This document shows, in pieces, positions 23,594-30,264 of a DNA stretch of 47,859 nucleotides. Every line of letters starts with the position of its first letter. Position 1 is the first letter of the stretch. Position numbers and translations under genes: made by a program. The DNA is taken from positions 1-47,859 of IMG/VR virus record IMGVR_UViG_3300035204_001848. One strand, given 5' to 3'. This DNA is from a virus. A model generated the notes under the pieces. The model ran no database searches. It had not been told where the DNA came from and was given only the letters and a program-made list of their open reading frames with translations.

Positions 23594-24727
23594 CTATATA
23601 AACTTAACGTTCGGGTTGATGTTCTCCGCGAAATTGTTCCTCACTTCGTCATTGTAAACTCCCGCACGCAATATTACTATCGCCTCTGAGGTGCCCTTTA
23701 ATATTTCTGGGATATCGGAATGCAAGCTCGTACCATATAAGCGTTTACCCCTCTTGGACTCGTCGTTATCTAGTAGTCCTACAATTTTTGCTGGGTCCAA
23801 GCCAAAAGAAATTAAATATTGCGAAAATACATGGGCGCCAAATAAATAAACCGGAATATCTGTGGAGTTTATGGCCTCGTTTATTTTATTAACATCATGC
23901 AAGTGTGAATCTATATATCTATTGAAGAGATCTTTGTACTCATCGTATGCGTTAGTGGGAATGCGTGTCGGTTCAACGCTATGATTTTTTATAGCTGCAT
24001 AGAATATACTGTGGTCGTCTCTGTAATATTCTTTATTTATTAAAGAAAATCCATGGCTACTCAACAGGTATTCGATGTGAGTTTCACCTAAAAAAACGGT
24101 ATGCTCAAAGTTGATACAGTTCGTATACTTTCTCTTAATCATTTCGTCCATGTTAGGCACAGAAAATATTAATATCCCTCCCTCAATGAGCTCTGATGTA
24201 TGCTCCATGAAGCGCCTTGGATCATATGTATGCTCTAGAACATGCGAGTGAACAATACAATCATATTTATCTCGAGGAATAAAGCCGTCATCAAAAAAGC
24301 CTCGTATTACTTTCGCTTTTATATTCTCGGGATCAATAGGGTTGGGTTCTATGATCGTCCAATTCGTGCTCGGGGCTATCTTGTTGATTTTATTAGCCAA
24401 TATTCCATGTAGGCCGCCGATCTCCAGTACGTTATTGACATCGTAAGAAGAAATAAGCTCTGCGAACGCTTGGTGATGCTCGTCCCACGCTTTACCTACG
24501 ACCCCAGAACCGTGCTCCGTTTTGTATACTACATCTAATGGTAAAAGCGGGTTTAACTGAATCATCCCAGACCTCTTGCTGATATACCAAGGCATGTCGG
24601 CTAATACATCTTTTTCTCTCGGTTCATCTGTGCACCCCATGAATACTGGAAAATTCTCAAATGTATGAAGATGTTCTAGGTCGGCGTCGCCGAATATTAC
24701 GTCGTTATTTCTTTTGATAGTCTTCAC
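23594..24727 (-). CDS. Sugar methyltransferase with C-terminal Rossmann domain
   Basis: The 377-residue protein has a SAM-binding core from about residue 97 (VNNVLEIGGLHGILANKI), an IVHSHVLEHTYDP segment (motif after the acidic strand), and GGILIFSVPN. A C-terminal region from about 290 (IPVYLFGAHVFSQYLISFG, VGLLDNDESKRGKRLYG) matches the second domain of sugar C-methyltransferases such as TylC3. Those usually have an N-terminal zinc site with Cys, which is not apparent here. It probably methylates a sugar nucleotide. Confidence 0.72.
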   Translation of the reverse strand: MKTIKRNNDVIFGDADLEHLHTFENFPVFMGCTDEPREKDVLADMPWYISKRSGMIQLNPLLPLDVVYKTEHGSGVVGKAWDEHHQAFAELISSYDVNNVLEIGGLHGILANKINKIAPSTNWTIIEPNPIDPENIKAKVIRGFFDDGFIPRDKYDCIVHSHVLEHTYDPRRFMEHTSELIEGGILIFSVPNMDEMIKRKYTNCINFEHTVFLGETHIEYLLSSHGFSLINKEYYRDDHSIFYAAIKNHSVEPTRIPTNAYDEYKDLFNRYIDSHLHDVNKINEAINSTDIPVYLFGAHVFSQYLISFGLDPAKIVGLLDNDESKRGKRLYGTSLHSDIPEILKGTSEAIVILRAGVYNDEVRNNFAENINPNVKFI

Positions 24728-26265
24728 GGTGCATGTATGGCTTTATATAACTTGAATTTCCCGAAAGTAAATAAGAAATTATCAAATGGATGATCATGCA
24801 GGGGAGACATATTAAGCCAGATGATGGAGCTCAACACTTCAACCTTTCTTAAATCGTACCCGTTATCTACAATAAATTTATGTAGAAGCTCTCTACATCT
24901 AATAAGTGTGCTGCTGCACAGTATGTGGCAATTTTTAGATGACTGATCGAATAGTTTTCGGTCTACGATACTATGGTTAACCATAAGGTTATGATTTAAT
25001 TTAGCTAAATCATAATATATATCTCCCGCGCTCAAATTACCGCCGAAGTCTTGCCTCCAGTCAATGAGGCAAAAGCCGTCTTGCGTTTCGATTATATTAT
25101 CTAAAATAAAATCCCCGTGGAATCGAACAGGTACCCCTGTGCAAAGCCATTCAGTGTCGACCTTAGACAATAGTTCGTTTACCGGGGGGATAAGCTCTCC
25201 GTTTATTTCTTGCTGGACATCGTCCACACCACCTAGAAAGTCGGAGATTCTTTTCTCGGTTTTATTTACATAAAAATCAATACATTCACTGTAGAATTCA
25301 TCTACTTCTCTGGGTTCCCAGAGGTTGTCTTTAGCCCATTGCAGGAATCTTTGAAAGCTCTTTTCATTAACCGACTTAGAAAACAGCTGTCCTTCTGCTT
25401 TTTTATATTTATAAAAATTTTCAGTAGAGGATATTATTTCGGGGGCTAGCCCCTCTAGCTCTTTTACTCGGTCGACTCTATTCTGGTTGATCTCTGCGTC
25501 AGAGAAGAACTTAATAACGAAGTCGTCAAATAAAAAGGTCGATTCACCCTTCTTGTCTAGCACTTTAATTGTACTTTCGAATTTTTTTCTAGCTCTATAT
25601 AGCTCGGTAGTATTCCCTGTATCGTGCCAGCCCTCAGTCTCTATGCATGTAAAGTCAACCTCGGGAAGCATTTCGTTTATCACATGGACGTCAGCCGTGT
25701 CATGATGGTTGTTATTTATAAGTTTTTCTAAATTCAAAAAGAATAATTCAAAGTCTTTAATACCTGCTGCTCCCACGTAAGAAAGCTCAAAGTCTAATTC
25801 GCCTTGCTCGTGGATCTTAGCTAATTTATGCTCACTGTTTAGTCTTAACATGCGATACTCTGAGGATTCTTTCTTGCGAGCCCCTATAACATAGTTAAAC
25901 TCAGGAATCATAGTCCGAGTCCCCTCTAAGATGGTGTCTGAAGCGTGAAAAATAAAAGGGCACTGTAACTCCTGCTTGCACTGTAGTATAGAATAACCTA
26001 GGCTACTGCCCTCCCCCTCGTACTTATCTATCTCGATGAAGGTTATTGACTTGTTCGGGTAAGCTAATTCACAGAACTGCCTTACGTGCGACCCGTAGTA
26101 GCCCAAGCTCACGACGAACTCGGTATCCTCAGGGTAACTCTCGATAATGTAAGATATTGCAGGCTTATCTGATACCCTAATCAAACACTTATTGGTGTAG
26201 TTCGTCAACTCCCCTAACCTGCTGCCTATTCCACTGGTTGTGACTAGAACTTTATACCCTGCCAT
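24724..26265 (-). CDS. Fused sugar-1-phosphate nucleotidyltransferase and APH-like kinase
   Basis: Residues 1-230 form a nucleotidyltransferase: TTSGIGSRL (9-17), HASD (107-110) and GWHDTGN (212-218). Residues about 240-513 form an aminoglycoside-phosphotransferase-like kinase: HGDFILDN (383-390, catalytic Asp) and IDWRQDFGG (401-409, metal site). This pairing suggests that one protein phosphorylates a substrate and then activates it as an NDP or CDP derivative, in the manner of separate LicA/LicC-type kinase and cytidylyltransferase pairs. Whether the substrate is a sugar or an amino alcohol is unknown. Overlaps the cupin gene by 14 bases. Confidence 0.8.
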   Translation of the reverse strand: MAGYKVLVTTSGIGSRLGELTNYTNKCLIRVSDKPAISYIIESYPEDTEFVVSLGYYGSHVRQFCELAYPNKSITFIEIDKYEGEGSSLGYSILQCKQELQCPFIFHASDTILEGTRTMIPEFNYVIGARKKESSEYRMLRLNSEHKLAKIHEQGELDFELSYVGAAGIKDFELFFLNLEKLINNNHHDTADVHVINEMLPEVDFTCIETEGWHDTGNTTELYRARKKFESTIKVLDKKGESTFLFDDFVIKFFSDAEINQNRVDRVKELEGLAPEIISSTENFYKYKKAEGQLFSKSVNEKSFQRFLQWAKDNLWEPREVDEFYSECIDFYVNKTEKRISDFLGGVDDVQQEINGELIPPVNELLSKVDTEWLCTGVPVRFHGDFILDNIIETQDGFCLIDWRQDFGGNLSAGDIYYDLAKLNHNLMVNHSIVDRKLFDQSSKNCHILCSSTLIRCRELLHKFIVDNGYDLRKVEVLSSIIWLNMSPLHDHPFDNFLFTFGKFKLYKAIHAP

Positions 26266-26596
26266 AACGATCTTCTATCCTTACGATGTCGTCTTCGCCG
26301 AAATATTCCCCCAACTGAACTTCGATGAACTTTAAGTCTGCGTCTCCGACATTCTTTATTTGATGTTTAGCTTTGGTGGGAACATGGATAATTTGACCTT
26401 CGCTTACAGAGGTAACCACGTCATCAAGTTTTAGCTCTCCCTTTCCTTGAACGACTACCCATACCTCGCTCCTTTTATGATGGTATTGGTAGCTTGGGGA
26501 CTGCCCCGATTTGATAATGATCTCCTTGACCTTACAATCAGCGGAATCTAGTAGGTTTTCGAAAGATCCCCAAGGGCGTGTCTCTTTGTAGTTCAT
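26252..26596 (-). CDS. Cupin of the mannose-6-phosphate isomerase type
   Basis: The 114-residue protein begins with RPWGSFENL, then YQYHHKRSEVWVVVQG (metal-binding His residues of the cupin), and ends GEYFGEDDIVRIEDRYGR, the closing signature of type II mannose-6-phosphate isomerases, which are normally fused to GDP-mannose pyrophosphorylase. Here it stands alone but is translated with a nucleotidyltransferase. It may isomerise a hexose phosphate feeding the next enzyme. First gene of the module, after a terminator. Confidence 0.8.
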   Translation of the reverse strand: MNYKETRPWGSFENLLDSADCKVKEIIIKSGQSPSYQYHHKRSEVWVVVQGKGELKLDDVVTSVSEGQIIHVPTKAKHQIKNVGDADLKFIEVQLGEYFGEDDIVRIEDRYGRV

Positions 26597-26625
26597 ACAG
26601 TAATATATTTAATATAGACTAATTA

Positions 26626-26655
26626 CAAAAAAACGCCATAGCGAAAACTATGGCG
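26626..26655 (-). terminator. Rho-independent terminator
   Basis: On the minus strand an 8-bp perfect stem CGCCATAG / CTATGGCG with a six-base loop is followed by TTTTTTT. It ends the transcript carrying the lipoprotein and Hsp20 genes and insulates the sugar module downstream. Confidence 0.9.
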
Positions 26656-26681
26656 CGTGTTAAGTTCTAAATAAGGGGGAT

Positions 26682-26903
26682 TTACTTCTTGCCTTCTTCT
26701 CCCAGCTTAACTCCCAAAGGAGGAACTGTTATGTCGACCAATGGAGCAGTGACACTAAGCCCCTTCTCCTTACTGAGACCCACTCCAAGGAGTCGATCAT
26801 TATTGGCCTTACCACCTACTGTTACTGTAGGCAGTTTCTGAGTTACGGCGCATCCAGATGCAAGAACTAGACACGCCCCGGTCATGAGAATATATTTCTT
26901 CAT
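26682..26903 (-). CDS. Small lipoprotein
   Basis: From the ATG at 26903 the product is 73 residues: MKKYILMTGACLVLASGC is a lipoprotein signal with lipobox LASGC, so the mature protein is anchored by its Cys. The rest is Val/Pro/Gly-rich (ITVPPLGVKLGEEGKK). A frame to 26924 runs upstream from a GTG and would spoil the signal. It follows Hsp20 in the same transcript and ends at a terminator. Function unknown; an envelope-associated or lysis accessory role is possible. Confidence 0.75.
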   Translation of the reverse strand: MKKYILMTGACLVLASGCAVTQKLPTVTVGGKANNDRLLGVGLSKEKGLSVTAPLVDITVPPLGVKLGEEGKK

Positions 26904-26923
26904 TGTTAAGCATAATTCTAACA

Positions 26924-27280
26924 CTACCCCACTTTAATGTCAATAGGTTTTTCTTCAGCTTTTTTGTTTATGATAATCTTAAGTAATCCATCTTCATATT
27001 TTGCATTAATTAAAGACTTGTCAGCTTTATCTGGAATAGCAAAAGCTCTGTGAAATTTTCTGTCCTCTTGCTCTGCTTTTACGTGAAGCAGCTTGCCTTC
27101 TACTGACATTTTAATTTGCTTCTTTTTATATCCAGCAATATTTAATGTTAACTTATAGCCGTCATCGACTTCGTCGAACCACCCCCCGTCTTGAGCGGCT
27201 TCTTCAAAAAAGTTATCAAAAAAGCTATCGTTCCACAGGTAATTGTCCAACACTCTATTGTTTAATAATTTTAATTTCAT
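26924..27280 (-). CDS. hsp20: Hsp20 small heat-shock protein
   Basis: The 118-residue protein has an alpha-crystallin domain: GYKLTLNIAGYKKKQIKMSVEGKLLHVKAE followed by FHRAFAIPDKAD and AKYEDGLLKIII (the A-x-x-x-x-G-x-L motif), then a short tail. Small heat-shock proteins hold unfolding proteins in the cytoplasm. Similar genes occur in T4-like marine phages, possibly to aid virion protein folding. It sits alone between a terminator upstream and a lipoprotein gene downstream. Confidence 0.9.
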   Translation of the reverse strand: MKLKLLNNRVLDNYLWNDSFFDNFFEEAAQDGGWFDEVDDGYKLTLNIAGYKKKQIKMSVEGKLLHVKAEQEDRKFHRAFAIPDKADKSLINAKYEDGLLKIIINKKAEEKPIDIKVG

Positions 27281-27295
27281 AACAAGATTAATAAA

Positions 27296-27310
27296 GCATA
27301 TAACGTGCCA
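27296..27310 (-). promoter_or_regulatory. Possible sigma-54-like promoter of hsp20
   Basis: The minus strand reads TGGCACGTTATATGC, which matches the -24/-12 pattern (TGGCAC-N5-TTGC) at nine of ten positions, with GG and GC at the right spacing. It lies directly after a terminator and 15 bases before the Hsp20 ATG. That leaves an almost absent leader, and sequences like this occur by chance in tens of kilobases, so this is tentative. Confidence 0.25.
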
Positions 27311-27312
27311 AA

Positions 27313-27354
27313 GAAAAAACCCCCGAAATCGCTCATTTTTTAACGAATCGGGGG
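27313..27354 (-). terminator. Rho-independent terminator
   Basis: On the minus strand CCCCCGA pairs with TCGGGGG around a loop that can extend by a short inner stem, followed by a run of six T. It lies after the 27425-27709 gene and before hsp20. The 70 bases between the stop at 27425 and this hairpin hold nothing else I can identify. Confidence 0.85.
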
Positions 27355-27424
27355 CATATTATCGACGAATAGGGTCAGTGTGTCACATTTAAAATCTCGA
27401 CTCAAGTGTGCCACTCAGTCTCTA

Positions 27425-27709
27425 CTAGATTTGCAAAAATAAATTCCCATTTTTATCATAGAATTTAACTTCCGCTCCTCCCGCTAGATTTTTAATTTCA
27501 GCCTTTTCGTTAGTAGTCAATTCTGGGCTTAATGCCATGAAAAATCTTTCAGACCTAGCTAGTCTCGCCTTTTTTTGACAACCACACCCCACGTTTATCT
27601 GCTCGAAGGCCTCACAAAATCGAAGAACCGCCTCTGATTCCCTGAGAGAGGGATGAGATGCTACAAATTGATAAAAACTAAGGGTATCTATGAATTTTAC
27701 ATCCTCCAT
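27425..27709 (-). CDS. Unknown small protein with CGC motif
   Basis: The 94-residue product has a helical N-terminal half and a GCGCQKKARLARSERF segment, then a C-terminal beta-like part (AEVKFYDKNGNLFLQI). The arrangement is seen in small proteins of large marine phages whose function is unknown. The isolated Cys pair could bind metal. It lies between the large glycosyltransferase and the terminator. Confidence 0.55.
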   Translation of the reverse strand: MEDVKFIDTLSFYQFVASHPSLRESEAVLRFCEAFEQINVGCGCQKKARLARSERFFMALSPELTTNEKAEIKNLAGGAEVKFYDKNGNLFLQI

Positions 27710-27724
27710 ACTAATAATATTACA

Positions 27725-29629
27725 CTAATAATCTAAGTTAAAAGCAATTTTATCTTTTCCGTGATGAGTATAATTAATCATTCTCTGCGTTCCGAAGTGG
27801 CTAAGTAACGCTACTTCAAAATGCCCCTTCTGTTTGCCCTTGCCTTCTAGCCAAAAGATATTATCCATCTGCTTTATATACGGTATAACTTTATGTACGT
27901 GAGGATTGCCGTCTAGAATACTAGAAAAGGCTGGGTTACAGGCTACGTACAGATTATAATCAGGGTATTGCTCTTTTAAACTCTTGAATAAACTGGTAGC
28001 AAGGTAAATATCTCCTATACTTTCTGGAATTACATACAGGAGCCTCTTACCTTCGTCATCTTTATCTAAGATGTCTTCAAGGGATACTCCTTTTTTCGTA
28101 ATTTCTTGCCGAGCAACGTCTTTAAAGTAATCATGTACAGCTTTCCTGTCCTTACCGTTCTCCTCAAGTTCTTGCTTCCAATATAAAAATCCTTTGTCAT
28201 TTCTATCCACTTCCATGTCTAGAATTTTATTATATAAAGAAATAATCCACTCCTCTGTATCCAAGGAATCATCTATTTCGGCGTCAGGGTTCTTTTGGTC
28301 TAGTTCAATATAATCCCCTTCACTGGTAATACTCGGCGAGTCGTCAATAAATTTTTCTATATCACCGCAGACTTTTTCTACAGAGTAGTTATCTATGATC
28401 CACTGTCTAGCTTTTTCGCCCATCTTTTTGCGCTTATCAGTCGACATCTTGAATACGCGATCAAGATTCTTTGCTATAGATTTAGGGCAGGTAGAAGCTT
28501 TAATGAACTCTGTACCGTGTTCTCTGTATTCGCTCCACTCTAAAGGTAAAGAGTGCGCTTCGTCTATGCACATGTCTTGACCGCAACTGTAATCTGTTGT
28601 TAGCACTGGTAACTCGACTAATTTTGCCTCCTGAAGGGGGAGCTCTTGACCTCCACTGGTAAATGGATGACAATAACAGTCCATCATATTATATATTTCA
28701 TTTAATTGTTTTTCTGTCGTCCCGTGCTGAACATTGGTAGTCGTCATGGACTTCTGCATAGAACAAATATCACAATCTAAATCTTGTCCTACGAATGGCC
28801 TAACGTCATAAACTCCGCAATTTCTACATGTGTAAGTAGTCAGTATCTCTCTGTGGGGTATCTCAAATTCATCTGCCAGACGATGAATGTTCCACCCTTC
28901 AGAAAAGTGAGTATGCAGTAAGAGGTAAGATTTTACTTCGGGATTTTTTGTTTTAAATATTTTGTACCCTTCCAAAAGATTTGGTACAGATTTTCTAAGT
29001 TGATTTCTAAAAACAAAACCGACAACAAAGGCATCTTCTTCTATGAGGCTTCGCCTTCTTAAAGCGTCTCTTTCTTTTTTCTCAAGTTTAAAAAAGTTAT
29101 TATGATCTAGCACTCCATGGACGGTTTTAACGTGCTTTAAATCCATTTCGTGCATCTTCTTCGTCGCAAAGTCTGCCCAGACCCAAAAGTTTTTAGCCTT
29201 CTTCGCTACATCAATTGCTTTTGGTAAAATCGGAAGAGAATCTAAAGTCGTCCAGAGAGCGCAATTAATTTTATTAAACCATTTCTTTTCAACAGTATAA
29301 TCCAACCCCCAAATATCTTGGGCTCCTATATATACGTCAGGTTTGACCTCATTAATTATATCATCTATCCTAAGAGAGCCATAGGCTATCATCCTGCCGA
29401 TCTTAGGGTCTCTCTGGTCTATATTAGATGTGTCTGCTGGGATCGCTCCATAGCTTTTCCACGGAAGCCTATCAAATTCTAGGTAAGTCTCATTTAGCCC
29501 ACAGCAATAATGATGTATATCATATTTTTTCGTATTATATAAATGAGTTAAAACTAGCTTGGCATTTCTACCGAAGCCAGTTTTCATTAAGGAAAAATCG
29601 CTATGAAATAATACTTTCTTTTTCGACAT
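27725..29629 (-). CDS. Multi-domain glycosyltransferase: GT4, zinc ribbon, DUF4214, GT9-like
   Basis: From the ATG at 29629 (GGTAAGAG upstream) the product has 634 residues. Residues about 1-430 are GT-B/GT4-like: KVLFHSDFSLMKTGFGRN, VVGFVFRNQLRKSVPNLL, HPFTSGGQELPLQEAKLVELPVLTT. Inside it a zinc-ribbon-like insert carries TCRNCG and CDICSMQ. Residues about 465-515 resemble DUF4214 (LDMEVDRNDKGFLYWKQEL). The last about 110 residues resemble a GT9 N-terminal half (LLYVIPESIGDIYLATSLFKSL). No second GT9 half follows, so that part may be partial. It probably extends a polysaccharide or decorates a protein. Confidence 0.7.
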   Translation of the reverse strand: MSKKKVLFHSDFSLMKTGFGRNAKLVLTHLYNTKKYDIHHYCCGLNETYLEFDRLPWKSYGAIPADTSNIDQRDPKIGRMIAYGSLRIDDIINEVKPDVYIGAQDIWGLDYTVEKKWFNKINCALWTTLDSLPILPKAIDVAKKAKNFWVWADFATKKMHEMDLKHVKTVHGVLDHNNFFKLEKKERDALRRRSLIEEDAFVVGFVFRNQLRKSVPNLLEGYKIFKTKNPEVKSYLLLHTHFSEGWNIHRLADEFEIPHREILTTYTCRNCGVYDVRPFVGQDLDCDICSMQKSMTTTNVQHGTTEKQLNEIYNMMDCYCHPFTSGGQELPLQEAKLVELPVLTTDYSCGQDMCIDEAHSLPLEWSEYREHGTEFIKASTCPKSIAKNLDRVFKMSTDKRKKMGEKARQWIIDNYSVEKVCGDIEKFIDDSPSITSEGDYIELDQKNPDAEIDDSLDTEEWIISLYNKILDMEVDRNDKGFLYWKQELEENGKDRKAVHDYFKDVARQEITKKGVSLEDILDKDDEGKRLLYVIPESIGDIYLATSLFKSLKEQYPDYNLYVACNPAFSSILDGNPHVHKVIPYIKQMDNIFWLEGKGKQKGHFEVALLSHFGTQRMINYTHHGKDKIAFNLDY

Positions 29630-29633
29630 ACTC

Positions 29634-30227
29634 TTACCATTCAAAGTCTTCGCTATTACCTTCTTCCCCTGCTTGCTCCGCTTGCTCCGCTTGCGGAGAT
29701 TCGCTTTCGTTCCTCAATTCTTCTCTAGGTGATTGATAATTTCCTCCAGACTTGCTCAATATACTCTGAAGCTTCGTATCGAATCCATAGTTAAGCACGA
29801 AAAGAAGATACTCCTTAAGGTATCTTGCTTCTGGATAATTAAAACCAATAATAAAACTAGCCTTGTTCGTCGTATCAGATTTATCTTGCTTGTTTACAGA
29901 GAAGGAGAATCCTTTCTGCTCTGAGGTTTTTTTATCAATATATGCCCCGAACTTAATCTGCAAGACTTGGTTCTGGCTACTGTGATAAGTAGATAACTCT
30001 CTATTAGATTCGATTACATCAATAATCCCAGCAGCTTCAGAGTGACTTAGCTTAGTGATCACTCTACCCTTTGGGTTATCTTTGTTTGCATGAAATGATC
30101 CCGTACGTTTTTTATCGTCCCAGCTTGCTTGTTTAATTAAAGACGCCATAATGGTTCCGTCTGCGTTCACCCAAAAAGAGCAAGCTGTTCCAGTCACCCG
30201 AGGATTTGCTTTATAAAATTGTACCAT
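29634..30227 (-). CDS. Possible single-stranded DNA-binding protein
   Basis: The 197-residue product sits first in line after the polymerase gene. It is beta-rich (GTACSFWVNADGTIMASLIK, FGAYIDKKTSEQKGFSFSVNK) and ends with a Glu/Gly-rich linker and the acidic, aromatic tail EEGNSEDFEW. Such tails are typical of single-stranded DNA-binding proteins (SSB, T7 gp2.5, T4 gp32), which use them to bring in replication partners. I do not recognise its OB-fold sequence, so the role is inferred from tail and context. The repeat AEQAEQAG comes from tandem short DNA repeats. Confidence 0.45.
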   Translation of the reverse strand: MVQFYKANPRVTGTACSFWVNADGTIMASLIKQASWDDKKRTGSFHANKDNPKGRVITKLSHSEAAGIIDVIESNRELSTYHSSQNQVLQIKFGAYIDKKTSEQKGFSFSVNKQDKSDTTNKASFIIGFNYPEARYLKEYLLFVLNYGFDTKLQSILSKSGGNYQSPREELRNESESPQAEQAEQAGEEGNSEDFEW

Positions 30228-30232
30228 ACCAC

Positions 30233-30261
30233 AGTTTAAACTATATCCCTATATATTGCAA
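30233..30261 (-). promoter_or_regulatory. Candidate promoter before the ssDNA-binding-like gene
   Basis: On the minus strand TTGCAA (30256-30261) and TAAACT (30233-30238) are 17 bases apart, and the ATG at 30227 is only five bases past the -10 box. The -10 region overlaps a 10-bp perfect palindrome AGTTTAAACT (30233-30242). Match to consensus is moderate. Confidence 0.35.
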
Positions 30262-30264
30262 GTA

